NCBI GenBank assembly: GCA_030549495.1
Contig: JAUIRK010000035.1
Location: forward strand, 186,001-250,000
Direction of reading: 5' to 3'
Source: Nectonema munidae
Taxonomy: Eukaryota > Nematomorpha > Nectonematoida > Nectonematidae
DNA: 64,000 nucleotides
The translations under genes were made by a program, and so were the position numbers. Under the pieces are notes generated by a model. The model saw nothing but the letters and a program-made list of their open reading frames with translations. It was not told the origin of the DNA and did no database searches. Positions 43,992 through 55,761 of this stretch are shown piece by piece. Positions within the stretch are counted from its first letter, which is position 1. Every line of letters begins with the position of its first letter.

Positions 43992-44190
43992 TATTAGGAA
44001 CTATCAATATATAAAAAAATTAAAAAAAAAATTATTAAAGAATACAAACATGCTATTTTTCATTGTTTTAGATATGTTCCCACATGGGAACATTGGCATG
44101 AAAACGGTTTACTTTGTTCACATGTTTCTCTGCGTGAAAAAGGTACGTTGTCGTTCCGAAATATATTGCATTAATAAATTTTATTTTTCC

Positions 44191-45505
44191 TTTAATTTAG
44201 TACATGGAACAAATTAATACATTTATGAAAGCATATTTATTTAATTCATAGAAATAAAGCAATCTATTTTCATTTTTGATTCGTAATGAAAAAATAGTGT
44301 CAATAAAATGTATGTTAATATGTTAATGTATTAATACGCAATTCAATGTTGTATTAAAATTTTAGAAACCAATGCGAAAAGTTCATTCTTATGAGTAAAA
44401 AATTGAGTAAGAAAATCTCATTGTCTTATAAATAGCTTATAAAAATAATTTTTCATCACTTTTAATGTGAATAAATATGTCTTCTTAATTTGAAAAGTTA
44501 GCATAAAATTTTTTTGTTCACTAAATCCAGTTTAATTATTAAATGGAATCAGTTTTTAGAGATATATATATTCCCTACAATTTTTATTTACATAAAAGTT
44601 ACATCAAATGGTAATCATGCACTATCCGCGCCTTCAAATTGTATTCTTTGAATGATACATGTTTTATTGACTGATTTGTTTATTGATCCAGAATGAAATA
44701 TAATTTCGCTCCAGACTTGACAGGAACTTTGAAATCGTTATGGACTGATATTATTATCAATCGTGCTGAAGCAAGAAATGATCGAATTCAAAGACAAAAA
44801 CAATTTTTCTAACTTTTTGCAAAAATGTTTTAAACATCGTCGAAAAATTGACCAGGATCCTTTATTTTTTGTGGATAAATGTGCTCGTATATCAAAATGA
44901 ATTGTAACGTCATTTTTGAAATATAAGATATTGAGTTTACAAAGTTTAAGTACGTTTTTAAAAGCCATAATCTTCATAATTTATACTTCATACAAAAATC
45001 TTCTTGATGGGCCATCCTTTCCATCGTCCTAAAATGACAACCAATCGGGTCGTCTTCCCTCAAAGATTTTTACATGCGAGTGAAAATACCCAGGCAGGCG
45101 GCTACCTTAATATTTATTTTGTTTGATACTTAAAGTTCCTTATTTTGTTTAGTTCTTTAGTTCGTTTAAAGTTTTTTTAAATTACGTTATTACAAAAAGT
45201 ATGTTAGAAAATTTTTTTTAATGTCTCATTAATAGTAAATTTAAACGTGTTCCAGGTTTGTTATTGCATATTTAGTAGCAAGCAAAAACTATTTTTAAAA
45301 GTTATAAATTCCGTGATAAATGTACAATTGATGCACAAATTTGTGACATAAAAATATATACATTTTTTTATTTACAATTTCAAGTTTTTTCGGTTGTATT
45401 CAAACAGCCAAACTATTAATTATTAATTTATATTAAATTAACTTAATTCTGAAAATTGTCGGCTACACAATTCACTTTTGTCTAAATTTTAGGGTGTGGA
45501 GGTGG
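44191..45505. other. Spacer
   Basis: No supported gene. A 79-codon minus frame (44738-44977) has no recognised domain. 45498-45505 is the target copy GGAGGTGG. Confidence 0.4.
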
Positions 45506-45752
45506 CACTGGCTGATCCAGAGCTGGCCATCTGGGCCTAGACTCTCCTCCATCCCCCTATGAAGAATGGCTTCAGAAATTCCCCCTACTGGGTTTGCTCT
45601 TTCCGAAAGCATCAAGACTTGTATGGTAGTGGATTACGTCTTTATCAAAGATATGACAAAAATTATTCTGTCTCAACACCCGTTTTCGACAGTAAATTTG
45701 AGTAGCGGAAATGCAAACTAGTATTTTTTAAAGTTTTCTGGATTCGCCACTG
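45506..45752. mobile_element. hAT MITE, 247 bp
   Basis: Exact 8-bp duplication GGAGGTGG at 45498-45505 and 45753-45760. Ends CACTGGCTGATCCAGAG and, reverse complemented, CAGTGGCGAATCCAGAA. Noticeably GC-richer than its surroundings. Confidence 0.9.
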
Positions 45753-45760
45753 GGAGGTGG

Positions 45761-47016
45761 AAAAGAGGCGGCTTGAGCACCATTGTCCTCATGTCTGAAT
45801 ACACTTCTCCTCTAAATGTTAAAAACACTTTTAATCCATACAGATTAAATTATCAATAATGAACTATTGAACAAAATTCCATGGACTATCTATACCCATT
45901 AAATGATCCCACATTCAATGATCCCGAGGCTCTCATTATTTTACCAGTTAAATAATTTAACCTTCAATTAAAAGTTTTAAATGATCCAATGAATAGTGGA
46001 ACTACTATAGCAGGCATTTTAAAGAGAAAGGATTTATGCATAGAGAAAAGGGTATCACTTTTATGATACGATGTCGTAAAAGTGGAAAAGAGACCATGTT
46101 TCATGCAATCAAGTTCTTCTTATTGGAATACAATTCAAATGAGTGATATTTTATTGTTTTTTTCTGGTATTTCAAAATATATAATATATTAGTAAACTGA
46201 TAGGAGGAAAATGATAGGAGTAAGCTAGATCAAAAGACATTTTAATTCAAGGTTGTTTTTTACGATGATAAATTTTAATGCCAAAATAATTGATTAGCCT
46301 TCTTGGAAGTATGCCTTCCATCAAAGTATACATATTGTCAAGGACAAGTTAATATATTTTTACATCCTATCTAAACCGTTTATTATACATTCTCTTTCCA
46401 ACAAGAAACTTTTGTTACACATAAAAAGGTAATAAGGATTTAATACTTGTTAAAAACTTGTTGTTTTTATTTACAAAAAAGGTAACAATCATTTAGTACT
46501 TGAATATTTTTACCCAGACAAAACATATGAATAGGAGAAATTGTAAAAAAGAAAATTTGCTAGTTTAAAAATGTTAAAGAAATGAACAATATTGCCATTT
46601 GCAGCTGCCTCTCATAGCACATTCTCATTTCATATAATATAAACATGAATTTACAAATATCAGAATGAAATTCAAATAAAAAAATAACTTATTAATTGAA
46701 TAAAATTAGAGATAGAACGAAATACTAATTTTGGTGGGTAATGGTTTATATATGGTTATCGGCATAAAGCCACTTTTCACACAAATCTCGCTTCCAAAAC
46801 TGTCCTGAATTATAATAGTATTTAAGAATAAGTTTATTCTCATTTATTCCTATCAAATTATATTTGATATTAAACAAAGAAATGTTATCCTTAAATAAGG
46901 GACTATTTAACTAAAAAAAGCTCACTAAATAATTAATTAACTGACTAAATAAATAACTAAAAATCGAGTATTTTTAAAGCGATTTAATATTTAAGGTATT
47001 ATTTAAACATTTGTAA
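45761..47016. other. Spacer
   Basis: Short degenerate repeats of aatgatccca occur near 45900-46000. Otherwise nothing recognised. Confidence 0.35.
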
Positions 47017-47161
47017 AAAAAAAGTACCATAGGGTGTTTTCATCGAGAAGGCACAATGCGCGGCTTGTATCGAACTATGAGGAAAGCAGGCTTGATGCGA
47101 GATCGAACCCAAGACCTTGAGTTATCGAATCCAGCATCTAACCAACCCTACTCACGCCAAT
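47017..47161 (-). mobile_element. tRNA-derived SINE, family 1, with perfect target duplication
   Basis: A 15-bp direct repeat TTTAAACATTTGTAA stands at 47002-47016 and 47162-47176. On the minus strand the head is GGCGTGAGTAGGGTTGG, the A box runs through GGTTAGATGCTGG, the B box is GGGTTCGATCTC, and the body ends GATGAAAACACCC and GGTAC followed by T9. The long duplication shows LINE-style insertion. Confidence 0.85.
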
Positions 47162-47176
47162 TTTAAACATTTGTAA

Positions 47177-48548
47177 GAAAATATAATCTTGAAAAAAATA
47201 TTTTGATAAAACTATTCTTTTAAGGATAATTTCTAGATTAAAATTTATTATACGCTATAATTTAGGAGTATAACATTATTCTTCAAAAATTAAAAAATCA
47301 ACTCAACTACAAAAAAGTAAAAACAGGAGAAAGAAAAAAGAAAGTCATTTTGGTCGAAATACGCTTAACCAATCAATGATCGTGTTATTTGAATATCTGT
47401 AAATTTTCAATGGATTAATTTTGTGGAATCAATAATAATAAATTATAAGGGTAAATGCGCTAACTTTAGATTTTAACTTTATCTTAGCGGTCCGCATAAA
47501 ATTCTTTAGTTGACACCATGCGACGCGCAGTGGTAGTATTCCGACACCTGATCTAACCCGAACTCCATATGTAAACAAAGGCGCTATGAATGTGAATTTT
47601 CACATAATTCTGTTAGTTTTGTTTTGTATGTAGCAATGCCTTATTACCCTACTAAAGTAAATTATTAGGCGTATAGTGTAGATTTGCGATGTTATTTGAG
47701 TTAGCTTTTTAATCTCCACTTTTCAGGCTGTAGATATTTTGATTTTTTAATAATGTCGGCTATAGTCTATCTTCGAGTCAACGTGCAGTAACTACAACAG
47801 ATTTAATTTCGGATAATAAAATGCCGTTCTTGAATATAATGAGTAATGACTTTGAAGTTATACAACTTGATTTTTGAGCTGGATGATATTTCCCGTTAGA
47901 GGCATGGAGGTACTTAAGGAAAATCGTGTTTTACTTCAGGCTTGGTTCTGGAAAATATTGATTTTTCGGATATGCGAAAATTTATATACAAGAGGTTGTA
48001 CTGTGTATATACTATTTTGGAATTTTACATTTATTATAAACATAATTTTAATAATTGTAAAAAAAATTGTTTGTTTCGTTTAAAAAATAAAATTGATTCA
48101 TATTTTGTTTTCCCTTTCTACCTGCTGTTCTTATTCGTCTCCGAATCTCCCTTCGGTATAGCATCATTTCGGAAAGGTCGAGTACTTGAGTATTTTAAAT
48201 CACTTACTTGACTTCGTTTATTAGGGAGAGACACTTAAAGTTTAAATTTTACACAAGTCTAATCATTTTTGATTATCTTGATTCAATAAAATATTTGTCA
48301 TTTTATACCATGATCCCAAATTAGGACTTTTTGAAAAACAGTCAAATTTTCTAAAATAATTTTAATATGAAAAAAATTAAATGAAACACCTTTTTTAAAA
48401 TCTACAAAAATGGAAATAAAAATTTGACAGTTAATGGCTTAAGTTTAAAATTTATATAAGCCAATAACTCTCTATTTTGAATAAAGAGCTAACCAACTTA
48501 AATAACCTAAAAACTTATCAAGAACCCCTCCCCCCCTCTCCCCCCTCC
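47177..48548. other. Spacer with unassigned short frames
   Basis: 47500-47600 is locally GC-richer. Open frames at 47874-48083 and 47942-48211 overlap, run into AT-rich DNA and match nothing I know. Confidence 0.3.
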
Positions 48549-48772
48549 CACTGGTGATACAAATAGAAGAAAGGATTTTTTTATTTGATTTTTTTTAAAT
48601 AAAACCTGTATTAAAATTTAATTTGAACTTTTAAATTTCAATCTTTTAGTTCGTTTTTCGCATAATTCATCTTTAAAAAATTTAAAAAATACTTTTTATT
48701 TGTCATTTTGTATATATATTTTCTTCATATCCCCCCCCCCCCCCCCTTTGAAAATTCCTTCATCCGCCACTG
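48549..48772. mobile_element. Probable hAT MITE with C16 run
   Basis: Right end, reverse complemented, CAGTGGCGGATGAAGGAA; left end CACTGGTGATACAAATAG. C16 lies at 48731-48746. The flanks do not show a duplication, so the left boundary is tentative. Confidence 0.5.
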
Positions 48773-50152
48773 GTTGCTTTAATAACTATAAAAATAGAAG
48801 CTTAAGAATTAACATAACTAACAAGATATTGTTTGTAAGTTGGTTTGATGCGCCGCCCTACTCAATTACTCATTTTACTTAACTAAAAGAAATTTAAATT
48901 TTGGAGTCTAAAGCTAAACATTTTCCCTAGGGATGAAGTACTTCAGATTCGAAAATTATTAGAACAAAAACTACTAAATTTGTAGTCTTTGAAATATAAT
49001 GTATCATATATCCCTTATATGGACATTATTAATAATAATTGGTAATACAAGTATGTGTTTGTTTCAACGTAATATCAAACAGTATGTTCGATATGTACAT
49101 TTATTAAGCTCAAGCTTGTATTTGTTATATCTATATATATATAACCATATTGTGTCTTCATAAAAAAATTAATCAAATTTTATATCTCTTATATGTGGTA
49201 TGATTGAGAAAAAGCTTTTTTTTATAATACAAATATTAAAGAATATCGAACTGATTTTAACTAACTAATCAAAAAATCTGTGCTTTCTAGAGAGGATTAC
49301 GTTTCCATGAAAAAGTAGCAGAGTTAAAGTACGGAAACCTACAAAGTGAAAAATGCTTTGATTACAGCAGAGTGATCATATTGATATAAAAAAATAATGA
49401 ATTAAGAAGCATTAAGAAGAGAAAGTCTCCCTACATGTCTATGTGTCTACCCCTAGCAAACGTTGCAGTGCCACTCCACTGTAAAAGTTTATTTCTGAAT
49501 ATATCAAAACACCAAGATTTTTGTGTCCCACTATGAGAAAATTGCAGAGAGTTTTCTCTCATTCCTAGAAATACAAGCGTGTTCTACGTGTACAATGTAC
49601 ATATTTTTTATATTTGCCAACTCTAAGAAGTGTCGCTAGCGAGCTTATGCCACATTTTAAAGATTCTGGAAAAGGTATTATACATCATTATTGTATACAT
49701 TTGTTAAAAACAGTCTTAAAACTGTTTGAATATATAAAGTTGAAAAAAGTTTAAAAAAATGATAAAATCGAGTGTTTTGGTTGGAGCTCACAGTAATTTT
49801 TCTGACATTGCTTGAAACGGTTAAAGTATTTTTAAATGCTTATTTCCAATACCCTATATAAAATAGATTCCTTGTCTTTTTTGTTGTCTCAGCTAATCTT
49901 GCCAAACAACCGATATTTATAGTATTTCGAAGGTAGAAAGCACCGAGGACAAAGTTGGCATTGAAGCATTGTAGAAAGGCAGAAACAGTTAGAAATATAA
50001 AAGTTCCTCTTCACAGACCAAACTATTATATCTTTTCGATGTAATCATCTTGTGCACATATTGTTTTCGTGATAAATAGAGCAAGTTGGGGAGAGGGGAA
50101 AACAGGCCTCTCTTTGTATTCCATCATGGCATGAAGTGAGAGGGAGCAGGCC
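48773..50152. other. Spacer
   Basis: Nothing recognised. 49400-49650 has a more balanced base composition, as exons or promoters elsewhere in the window do. Confidence 0.3.
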
Positions 50153-50404
50153 GTGGTGGAAAGAGCGCCCTTTCTGAACGTGCTCAAACAATGCGTGCTC
50201 AAATATCAAAGGAAGAGTAAAATAGCGATAGCATCATCAATGTCATCTCACACACTTCTCATCTGCACAAGTAGGTGTACTTCACTTCCCATCTCATCAG
50301 TCATCACACCAAAGAGTATTCACGATAGACTTTCGTCATTCCAATTAAAGGTAAAACATTTCCTCTCTCATTTGATAAAATTTGCTTCACTTTTTCATCC
50401 CTGA
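50153..50404 (+). CDS. Unassigned 83-codon open frame, possible exon
   Basis: The frame starts MVERAPFLNVLKQCVLKYQR and is richer in GC than its surroundings. AAAG followed by GTAAAAC at 50349 could serve as a splice donor. I do not recognise the product and cannot find a partner exon. It may be a first exon or chance. Confidence 0.25.
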   Translation: MVERAPFLNVLKQCVLKYQRKSKIAIASSMSSHTLLICTSRCTSLPISSVITPKSIHDRLSSFQLKVKHFLSHLIKFASLFHP

Positions 50405-50603
50405 AACTCTTCATAGCTTCAATAACTTATTATTATAAAACGCTAGGCAAGGTGTCTCTTATCATTCGATTTGTAGTGCTTACGTCACTCTTGTTCTCCC
50501 ACTCTTACGCTTAACCCATTTGATTTCAAAAAAGCAGACAACTTTAACCTTTTAACACAACATAACATAATTTATCAAGCGAACGAGTAAGGTTAGCACA
50601 ACC

Positions 50604-51233
50604 CAGGGCCGTATCAAAGATCGTGGCGCCCCGGAGCAAAGGTCCTGATTGGAGCCCCTCACCCCTTGCTCTTTCTTTTCTCACTCATCCCCACCCCATT
50701 CTGGCTTAAAAAGTGATTTTGAAAAAAAATGCTCACATTTTTATTAAGCGACATAATTCAGATATATACTGATTGAGTCTAAGTCAGTGTCCATTAGATG
50801 TTCATTTTTCGTGTTTTAGCAACAGCAAAATTATCGATGACTTCGTCAAAATCAACACAATCGAGAACTTCTTTCTGAATGCTCATAAGAGCCAGACTTT
50901 GGAGGCAGGCTTGCCCCATAGTGCTCCTTAGGTAGGACTTAATATGTTTTAGCTCACTGAATGACCTTCCACAGGATGCAATAGAAGTTCCAATTGTCAG
51001 AATGATCCTCAGAGCCACTTGTAGATTCGGACAGAGTCATGAGTGCGAGGACAGGAAATCGAGTAACTCCATAGCGTTTGCCGGTTTTTCCTTCAGAGGT
51101 TTCAAAAATATTTGAATGTCCTCAATTTCCATTTCAAGCTATTCTGCGTTAACTTCAGTGCCAATGAAATGGCGCCCCGATGTGGCGCGCCAGGGCAATT
51201 GCCCCCACTGCCCTCCCCCTTGTTACGGCCCTG
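50604..51233 (-). mobile_element. Internally deleted hAT transposon, 630 bp
   Basis: Ends CAGGGCCGTATCAAAG and, reverse complemented, CAGGGCCGTAACAAGG. Target copies GCACAACC (50596-50603) and GCAAAACC (51234-51241) agree at 7 of 8. It keeps only the transposase C-terminus. Confidence 0.9.
50794..51018 (-). pseudogene. hAT transposase dimerisation domain
   Basis: An open minus frame of 74 codons reads MALRIILTIGTSIASCGRSF, then SELKHIKSYLRSTMGQACLQ and SLALMSIQKEVLDCVDFDEV. This is the hAT C-terminal block (usual AsaERSFSkLk.IK..LRstm...L..Lallsi) with Glu of ERSFS changed to Gly. It ends KTRKMNI. Type: the family whose members end in fddvI..Fa..K.R. Confidence 0.85.
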
Positions 51234-51244
51234 GCAAAACCTGT

Positions 51245-54200
51245 AGGATATCGCATCATAAATGAAAAAAATAATAATCAAAGGTTAATTAATCTTTGTG
51301 TTTTTTCTAATTAGTCTATCAATGTAGTTTATGTTTTGTATTCCTTTAATTTTTTGGTTACGGAGCGTTGTATACTCTCTAAAGCTTTCATGACCTTTTT
51401 ACATGTTGGGTGTGATATACAAATGCCGTATTTGAGGATAGGTCTAATCAAAACTTTGTAAAGTAAGGCGATAGTTGTTTCGAAATTTGGTAAATGTCTG
51501 TAAATAAGATGAAATGTTGGATAAGCTTTAGAGGTGAATTTTGAAAAGTGAGGCTTAAATTTGAATTATCAATTGTGATTCCTAAGTCTTTAAGATGTTG
51601 AACTCGCTCAATATTGTATAACCTGCTGTGTAATAAGTGTAGTTATTCTTGAGACCGATTTGAAGATGTTTGCATTTGGAGAAGTTTAAATTCATTCCCC
51701 AATAAATTGAAAAAATTATTTTGGAGTTTGATACTTGAAGAAGGACTTGATGCAGAATAAATTTTGGGGTTGTCCGCAAGGAGTTTTAAAAGAGAAGTTA
51801 TTATTTGAGGTAAATCATTCATATATCAATTGAAAAGTAATGGACCAATCATACTACTGTGGATGACTGACTCCACTACAAACTTCAGCTGGATTTGAAA
51901 AATGTCCAAACAAAAAAAAGACTATGTAAAATCTATTTGTAAGAAAACTTTCAATCCATTTCAAAACTTTTGTAATTTGGCCATATAGATGAAATTTTTT
52001 AAGTAAGTAAGTGTAAGGAACTTTGTCAGATGTTTTTTATAAATAAAAGTATAATATATCCACGGTTTTATTATCTTCTAAAAGTGAAACTATATCGTTG
52101 GTTAATTCTAACATATGTGTAATTTTAAACTTTTTATAGTAAAACCATGTTGGTCACTAGCCAGTATTTTGTTTGAATTTAATTAAGAAATAACATTGTC
52201 GGAAAGTATGGATATCAGAATTTTGAATAATATTGATTTTAGACAAACTGGTCTATAGTTTGAAGGAAGCCTTGAATCTAAACTTTTGTAAATAGGTACT
52301 ACAATTTTTTGAGGATAGGTTAAAATGTATTGAAAGAGGATCTTTAAAGGAACACAATTTTTTAAATATATATGAAGAAGAAGGGCAAGGCCTGGAGATT
52401 TGTTAGTGTCTAGTGTATTCAACTTCTTCAAAAACTATTTTTCCATTAATTATGATGTCTTGTATTGAGGTAATTTATGTAAAGAGCCACTTCAGTTGGA
52501 AAAGACCGAAAAGAAATAATAAAAATTTCCGCTTTTTCATATTCAGATTCAGTGGTGTTTCCATTTATGTTGATTGTCATTTTTTTAAGGGAATTTTTAT
52601 AGTTCCAGAAATTTTGAATTCTTTTTTATATTTAACGGAAATACTTTTTTCATAGATTTTTTTGTTTTTCTTGTCTCCTGTCCTAATGCGTTTGAAACTT
52701 TTTTGAATTGCTGCCATAAAATTGGATCTTTGAATTTCTTGCCTTTATGAAAATTTTTTTTTCTTATGAAGAAAAATAGCTGCTCGATTCATGTATGAGT
52801 TGGGTGACTTTTTCTTTTCAATAAAGTTATGTTTGATGAAATAGCTTGGTTAAAAATGGAAATAAAAACTTGATAAAATTTTGAAATATGTAAATCTTTG
52901 AATAAGTCCCATTTTATGTTCGAAATAATTTTTATAATATTCTGATTTTGCCATACGCGGGCATTAAGTTTATTTGAGAGGGATGTAGGATAGCTACAGT
53001 TAAATAGAACTTCAAATTTAATCTATTAATGATCACTACCAGTAAGAGGTTACAGGAGAGAGATATTTTTAATAAGAGAAGGAAAGTTTGTGATTAAAAG
53101 ATCGAGTAAGGTAGGGCTTATATAAATGCAACAAATGATAAATCTGTTATTTCTGTTTTGAATGCCTAAAAAAGGTATTCAATGTACGCAGGAACAAGAG
53201 GAAGCATCAACTTTATTTTCAGGTAAGGCCAAAAAGCAACAATTTCTCTTCATTTAAAAGTTTAGGCTGATAGTGAATCAAAATTATTTATAATTGCAAA
53301 ATTGTTTAGAGAAAATTTAAGCTGACCTGCTGGTACTGTATCTGTAGGTTTTGATAGAGCTTCGCAAGTGAGAATCAGATCATAATATGTAACTTGAGCA
53401 ATCAAACGGACTTAATTAAGCTTTGGAGAAAGTTGATTTGGGTTATTATATAGAATAGAGAGAACATTATTAGTTTTAATTTCATTGGTATTTGTGTAAA
53501 AATGTGATTTTTCTAATTTAGTAAAACTTCTGAACTCATATCGAGGATTTGGATAGGTGACTTTTTGATCTTTATAATTTGAAAATCTTTCAAAGAGTTT
53601 CCTTTTAAATAAACCTTATTGATTTATCTTTGTTGGTTTCATTCTTTGCTTTCACTTTATCTCTTAGTTTGTGAATTCCAACACTTTCCTCTGAATTAAA
53701 GTCATTTGTGATAAAAATATTTTTTTAATTATCAGGAGATTTTTTTAAAAATGGTAAAGCTTTTGTAATATTCACTTTATCATCTTAATTTTCATAAGTA
53801 TCTCGAATGGGTCTTTTAGGCGTTTTGGCGTTTATAACCCTACCAAGGCGAACTATTTGCTTTAATCTTTAGGGCTGAGAAATAAGCCACTACTGAATAA
53901 GTCGTGTATAAATTGATTATCGTCAATTTTTGATTGTTGTTATTAAATTCATCGACGCCATCAAGTATATGATTCATTCTCCTGCGTTCCATTTCTACAC
54001 AGAGAAAACAAGTTAGTTACAGTTACTAATTTAAAAGGGTAAATTTACTGTTCTCATTTTTACTATTATTTTAGTAAATTAACTTTCAAAACAGTAAACT
54101 AAAAAGTTAATTGTATTATATAAGTTAGTATATTTAACTCAAACATCTGGTAAAATCACAGGAAAAGTTAGTATATTGCGTATAATAATCTTTTAAGATT

Positions 54201-54970
54201 AGTACGCACTACAAACAAATCTTTTTATAAATCAGTAAAACTACAAAACCAAACAGCGAAATAGATGTATAATAATTTGTCAATCGAATCATAGAAAACT
54301 CTAATATCAAGGAAGAAAAAATAAACATTCAGTTTCAGTGGCCATCAATAAAAACAAAGATTTTATTTTAAAACTTAACATTTTTCCAAAATAGCATGAA
54401 ACTAGTTTTTTGATACCATCATGAGTTATAGAATTGGGTGTAAAATAAGAAAACAACTTTATTCAAAGAATCATATTTTCTAATGCATAACGATGTTTCT
54501 GCTGGTATCATGTAATATTTGCTTAAAATTGGGAGGTAAAGAATTCATTGAAATTGTTTCTGACTTTTATGACAATTTTTCAGTTATATTATCTAGTTTT
54601 TAATTCAATTTTGTATGAGATGTTTCTATTTTATTTGCCAACTATTTTTTATGCTCAAAGACATCATTTATATTTTTGAAATTGTGTCTTTCATTTTGTT
54701 GATAATTTTATCATTATTTTTTTTCAAAGTAATCAAATCTTCGTTAAAATTTGTTAACAACTTTTTTAAAGTATGAGCATCCTCAATACCACATTTAGTA
54801 CAAAACGAACGAATGCCAGCTCTTCCTATTTATCTATCATGCTTACCATATCTTTGCGGAAATATTTTGACATATATGACAGAACCATTCAAAGCATGAA
54901 TTTCAGTAACCACTTTGACGTAAGTAAAGTTAAAAGAAAAATGAGCTATAAATAATTTTTAAGTAAGGAG
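51245..54970 (-). mobile_element. Decayed non-LTR retrotransposon (LINE), ORF1 and ORF2 remnants
   Basis: Read on the minus strand. ORF1: FCTKCGIEDAHTLKKLL, a Cys zinc motif and coiled coil near 54840-54690; then ERRRMNHILDGVDEF near 53990 and a NDFNSEESVGIHKLRDKVKA segment near 53700, like the RRM part of CR1/Jockey-type ORF1. ORF2 endonuclease: NNPNQLSPKLN near 53440 and PLTGSDH near 53040. Reverse transcriptase: LDTNKSPGLALLLHIYLKN (52412-52350), PSNYRPVCLKSILFKIL, SDQHGF, GPLLFNxYMNDLP (51845-51808), LADNPK in place of FADD (near 51780), then HLKDLGITIDNSNLSL and YKVLIRPILKYGI. Stops and shifts are common and the second catalytic Asp is Asn, so it is dead. A stretch of about 400 bp (54005-54440) between ORF1 parts fits neither and may be an insertion. 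Confidence 0.85.
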
Positions 54971-55241
54971 AAGGGAAAAAATAAGGATTTACACAAAATT
55001 ACTTTTCTTTAATTTATATGATGAAGCCATTTTTAGAATAGAAGAAAAAAGCATAGTGTGTAGATTTGAGGAACAAAGGGAGGACACCAGCGTCCTAAAA
55101 AGATGAAAAGGGTCTGTTTAAATATATTAAAGGCCATGCTCATTCTCAAGGCTTAGTACATTTAGTACATTTCATCTTAATACGATTTTTGAAAGGGACC
55201 TAAGAAATTTTAGGAGTATCATCATAACTATGTAATTTTTA
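54971..55241. other. Spacer between LINE and piggyBac element
   Basis: No feature recognised; ends at the TTAA target. Confidence 0.4.
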
Positions 55242-55761
55242 TTAACCTTAGCAGGACGGAACTTTTTAGAGCAACACTAAGGACGGTAATGGGAGTTTTA
55301 CTCCAATTTTTAAAAAAAGTATATTTCTTTTTTTTAATAAAGCTTTAGCATATCAAAGTCCTTTTAAGAATGTTTTTGTTCAGTTTGATATGTTTCCATG
55401 TTTTTTTATACGAAAAAAATCAAAAAACTTATTTTAGAATTAACGCCATCTATAATAAAAAAGAGTTTGTTTTAGTTAACGTCATCTATAATAAAAATAA
55501 AAATTGCATTCGAACTTCCATAACGTTTACACTTATTAGATATACATATCTAAGAAAAATTTTTAAATTCATCTATTATATTATTTGTTAAATTATTTCA
55601 ACAAACACTACTTCATATGCAAAAAAGGCATATTAATCATAGATTAATATTTAGTTTTTTTCAAATATATATAAAAAAAAAATGAACTAACATTTATTCA
55701 ACTATTATAAAAATACAACACACGAGTATTATAATAAAAAATTCGTAAATATTTACAATTA

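Larger units (their letters stand above)
39528..44190 (-). mobile_element. piggyBac-type transposon block with long inverted ends
   Basis: Inverted arms of about 100 bp (39528-39627 and 44092-44190) bound the block. They share TTAATGCAATATgTTTCGaA, GACAACGTtCCTTTTTCA and tTTTCATGCCA. TTAA falls inside both arms (39544-39547 and 44171-44174), which makes the exact ends uncertain. A further candidate right end is GTAAGGG followed by TTAA at 41676-41679. The left half holds a piggyBac transposase and the right half a pogo element. An 18-bp palindrome TGTTCCCATrTGGGAaCA stands at 39729-39746, 41502-41519 and 44075-44092. A small foldback insert seems to occupy 39637-39729. Confidence 0.7.

Noticed and set aside
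47017-47161. tRNA gene
   Set aside because: A and B boxes are present, but the arms do not pair, several copies exist, and a 15-bp target duplication flanks it: a SINE.
51245-54970. Reverse transcriptase of an LTR or virus-like element
   Set aside because: The motif order, endonuclease piece and Cys/coiled-coil ORF1 are those of a LINE; no long terminal repeats.
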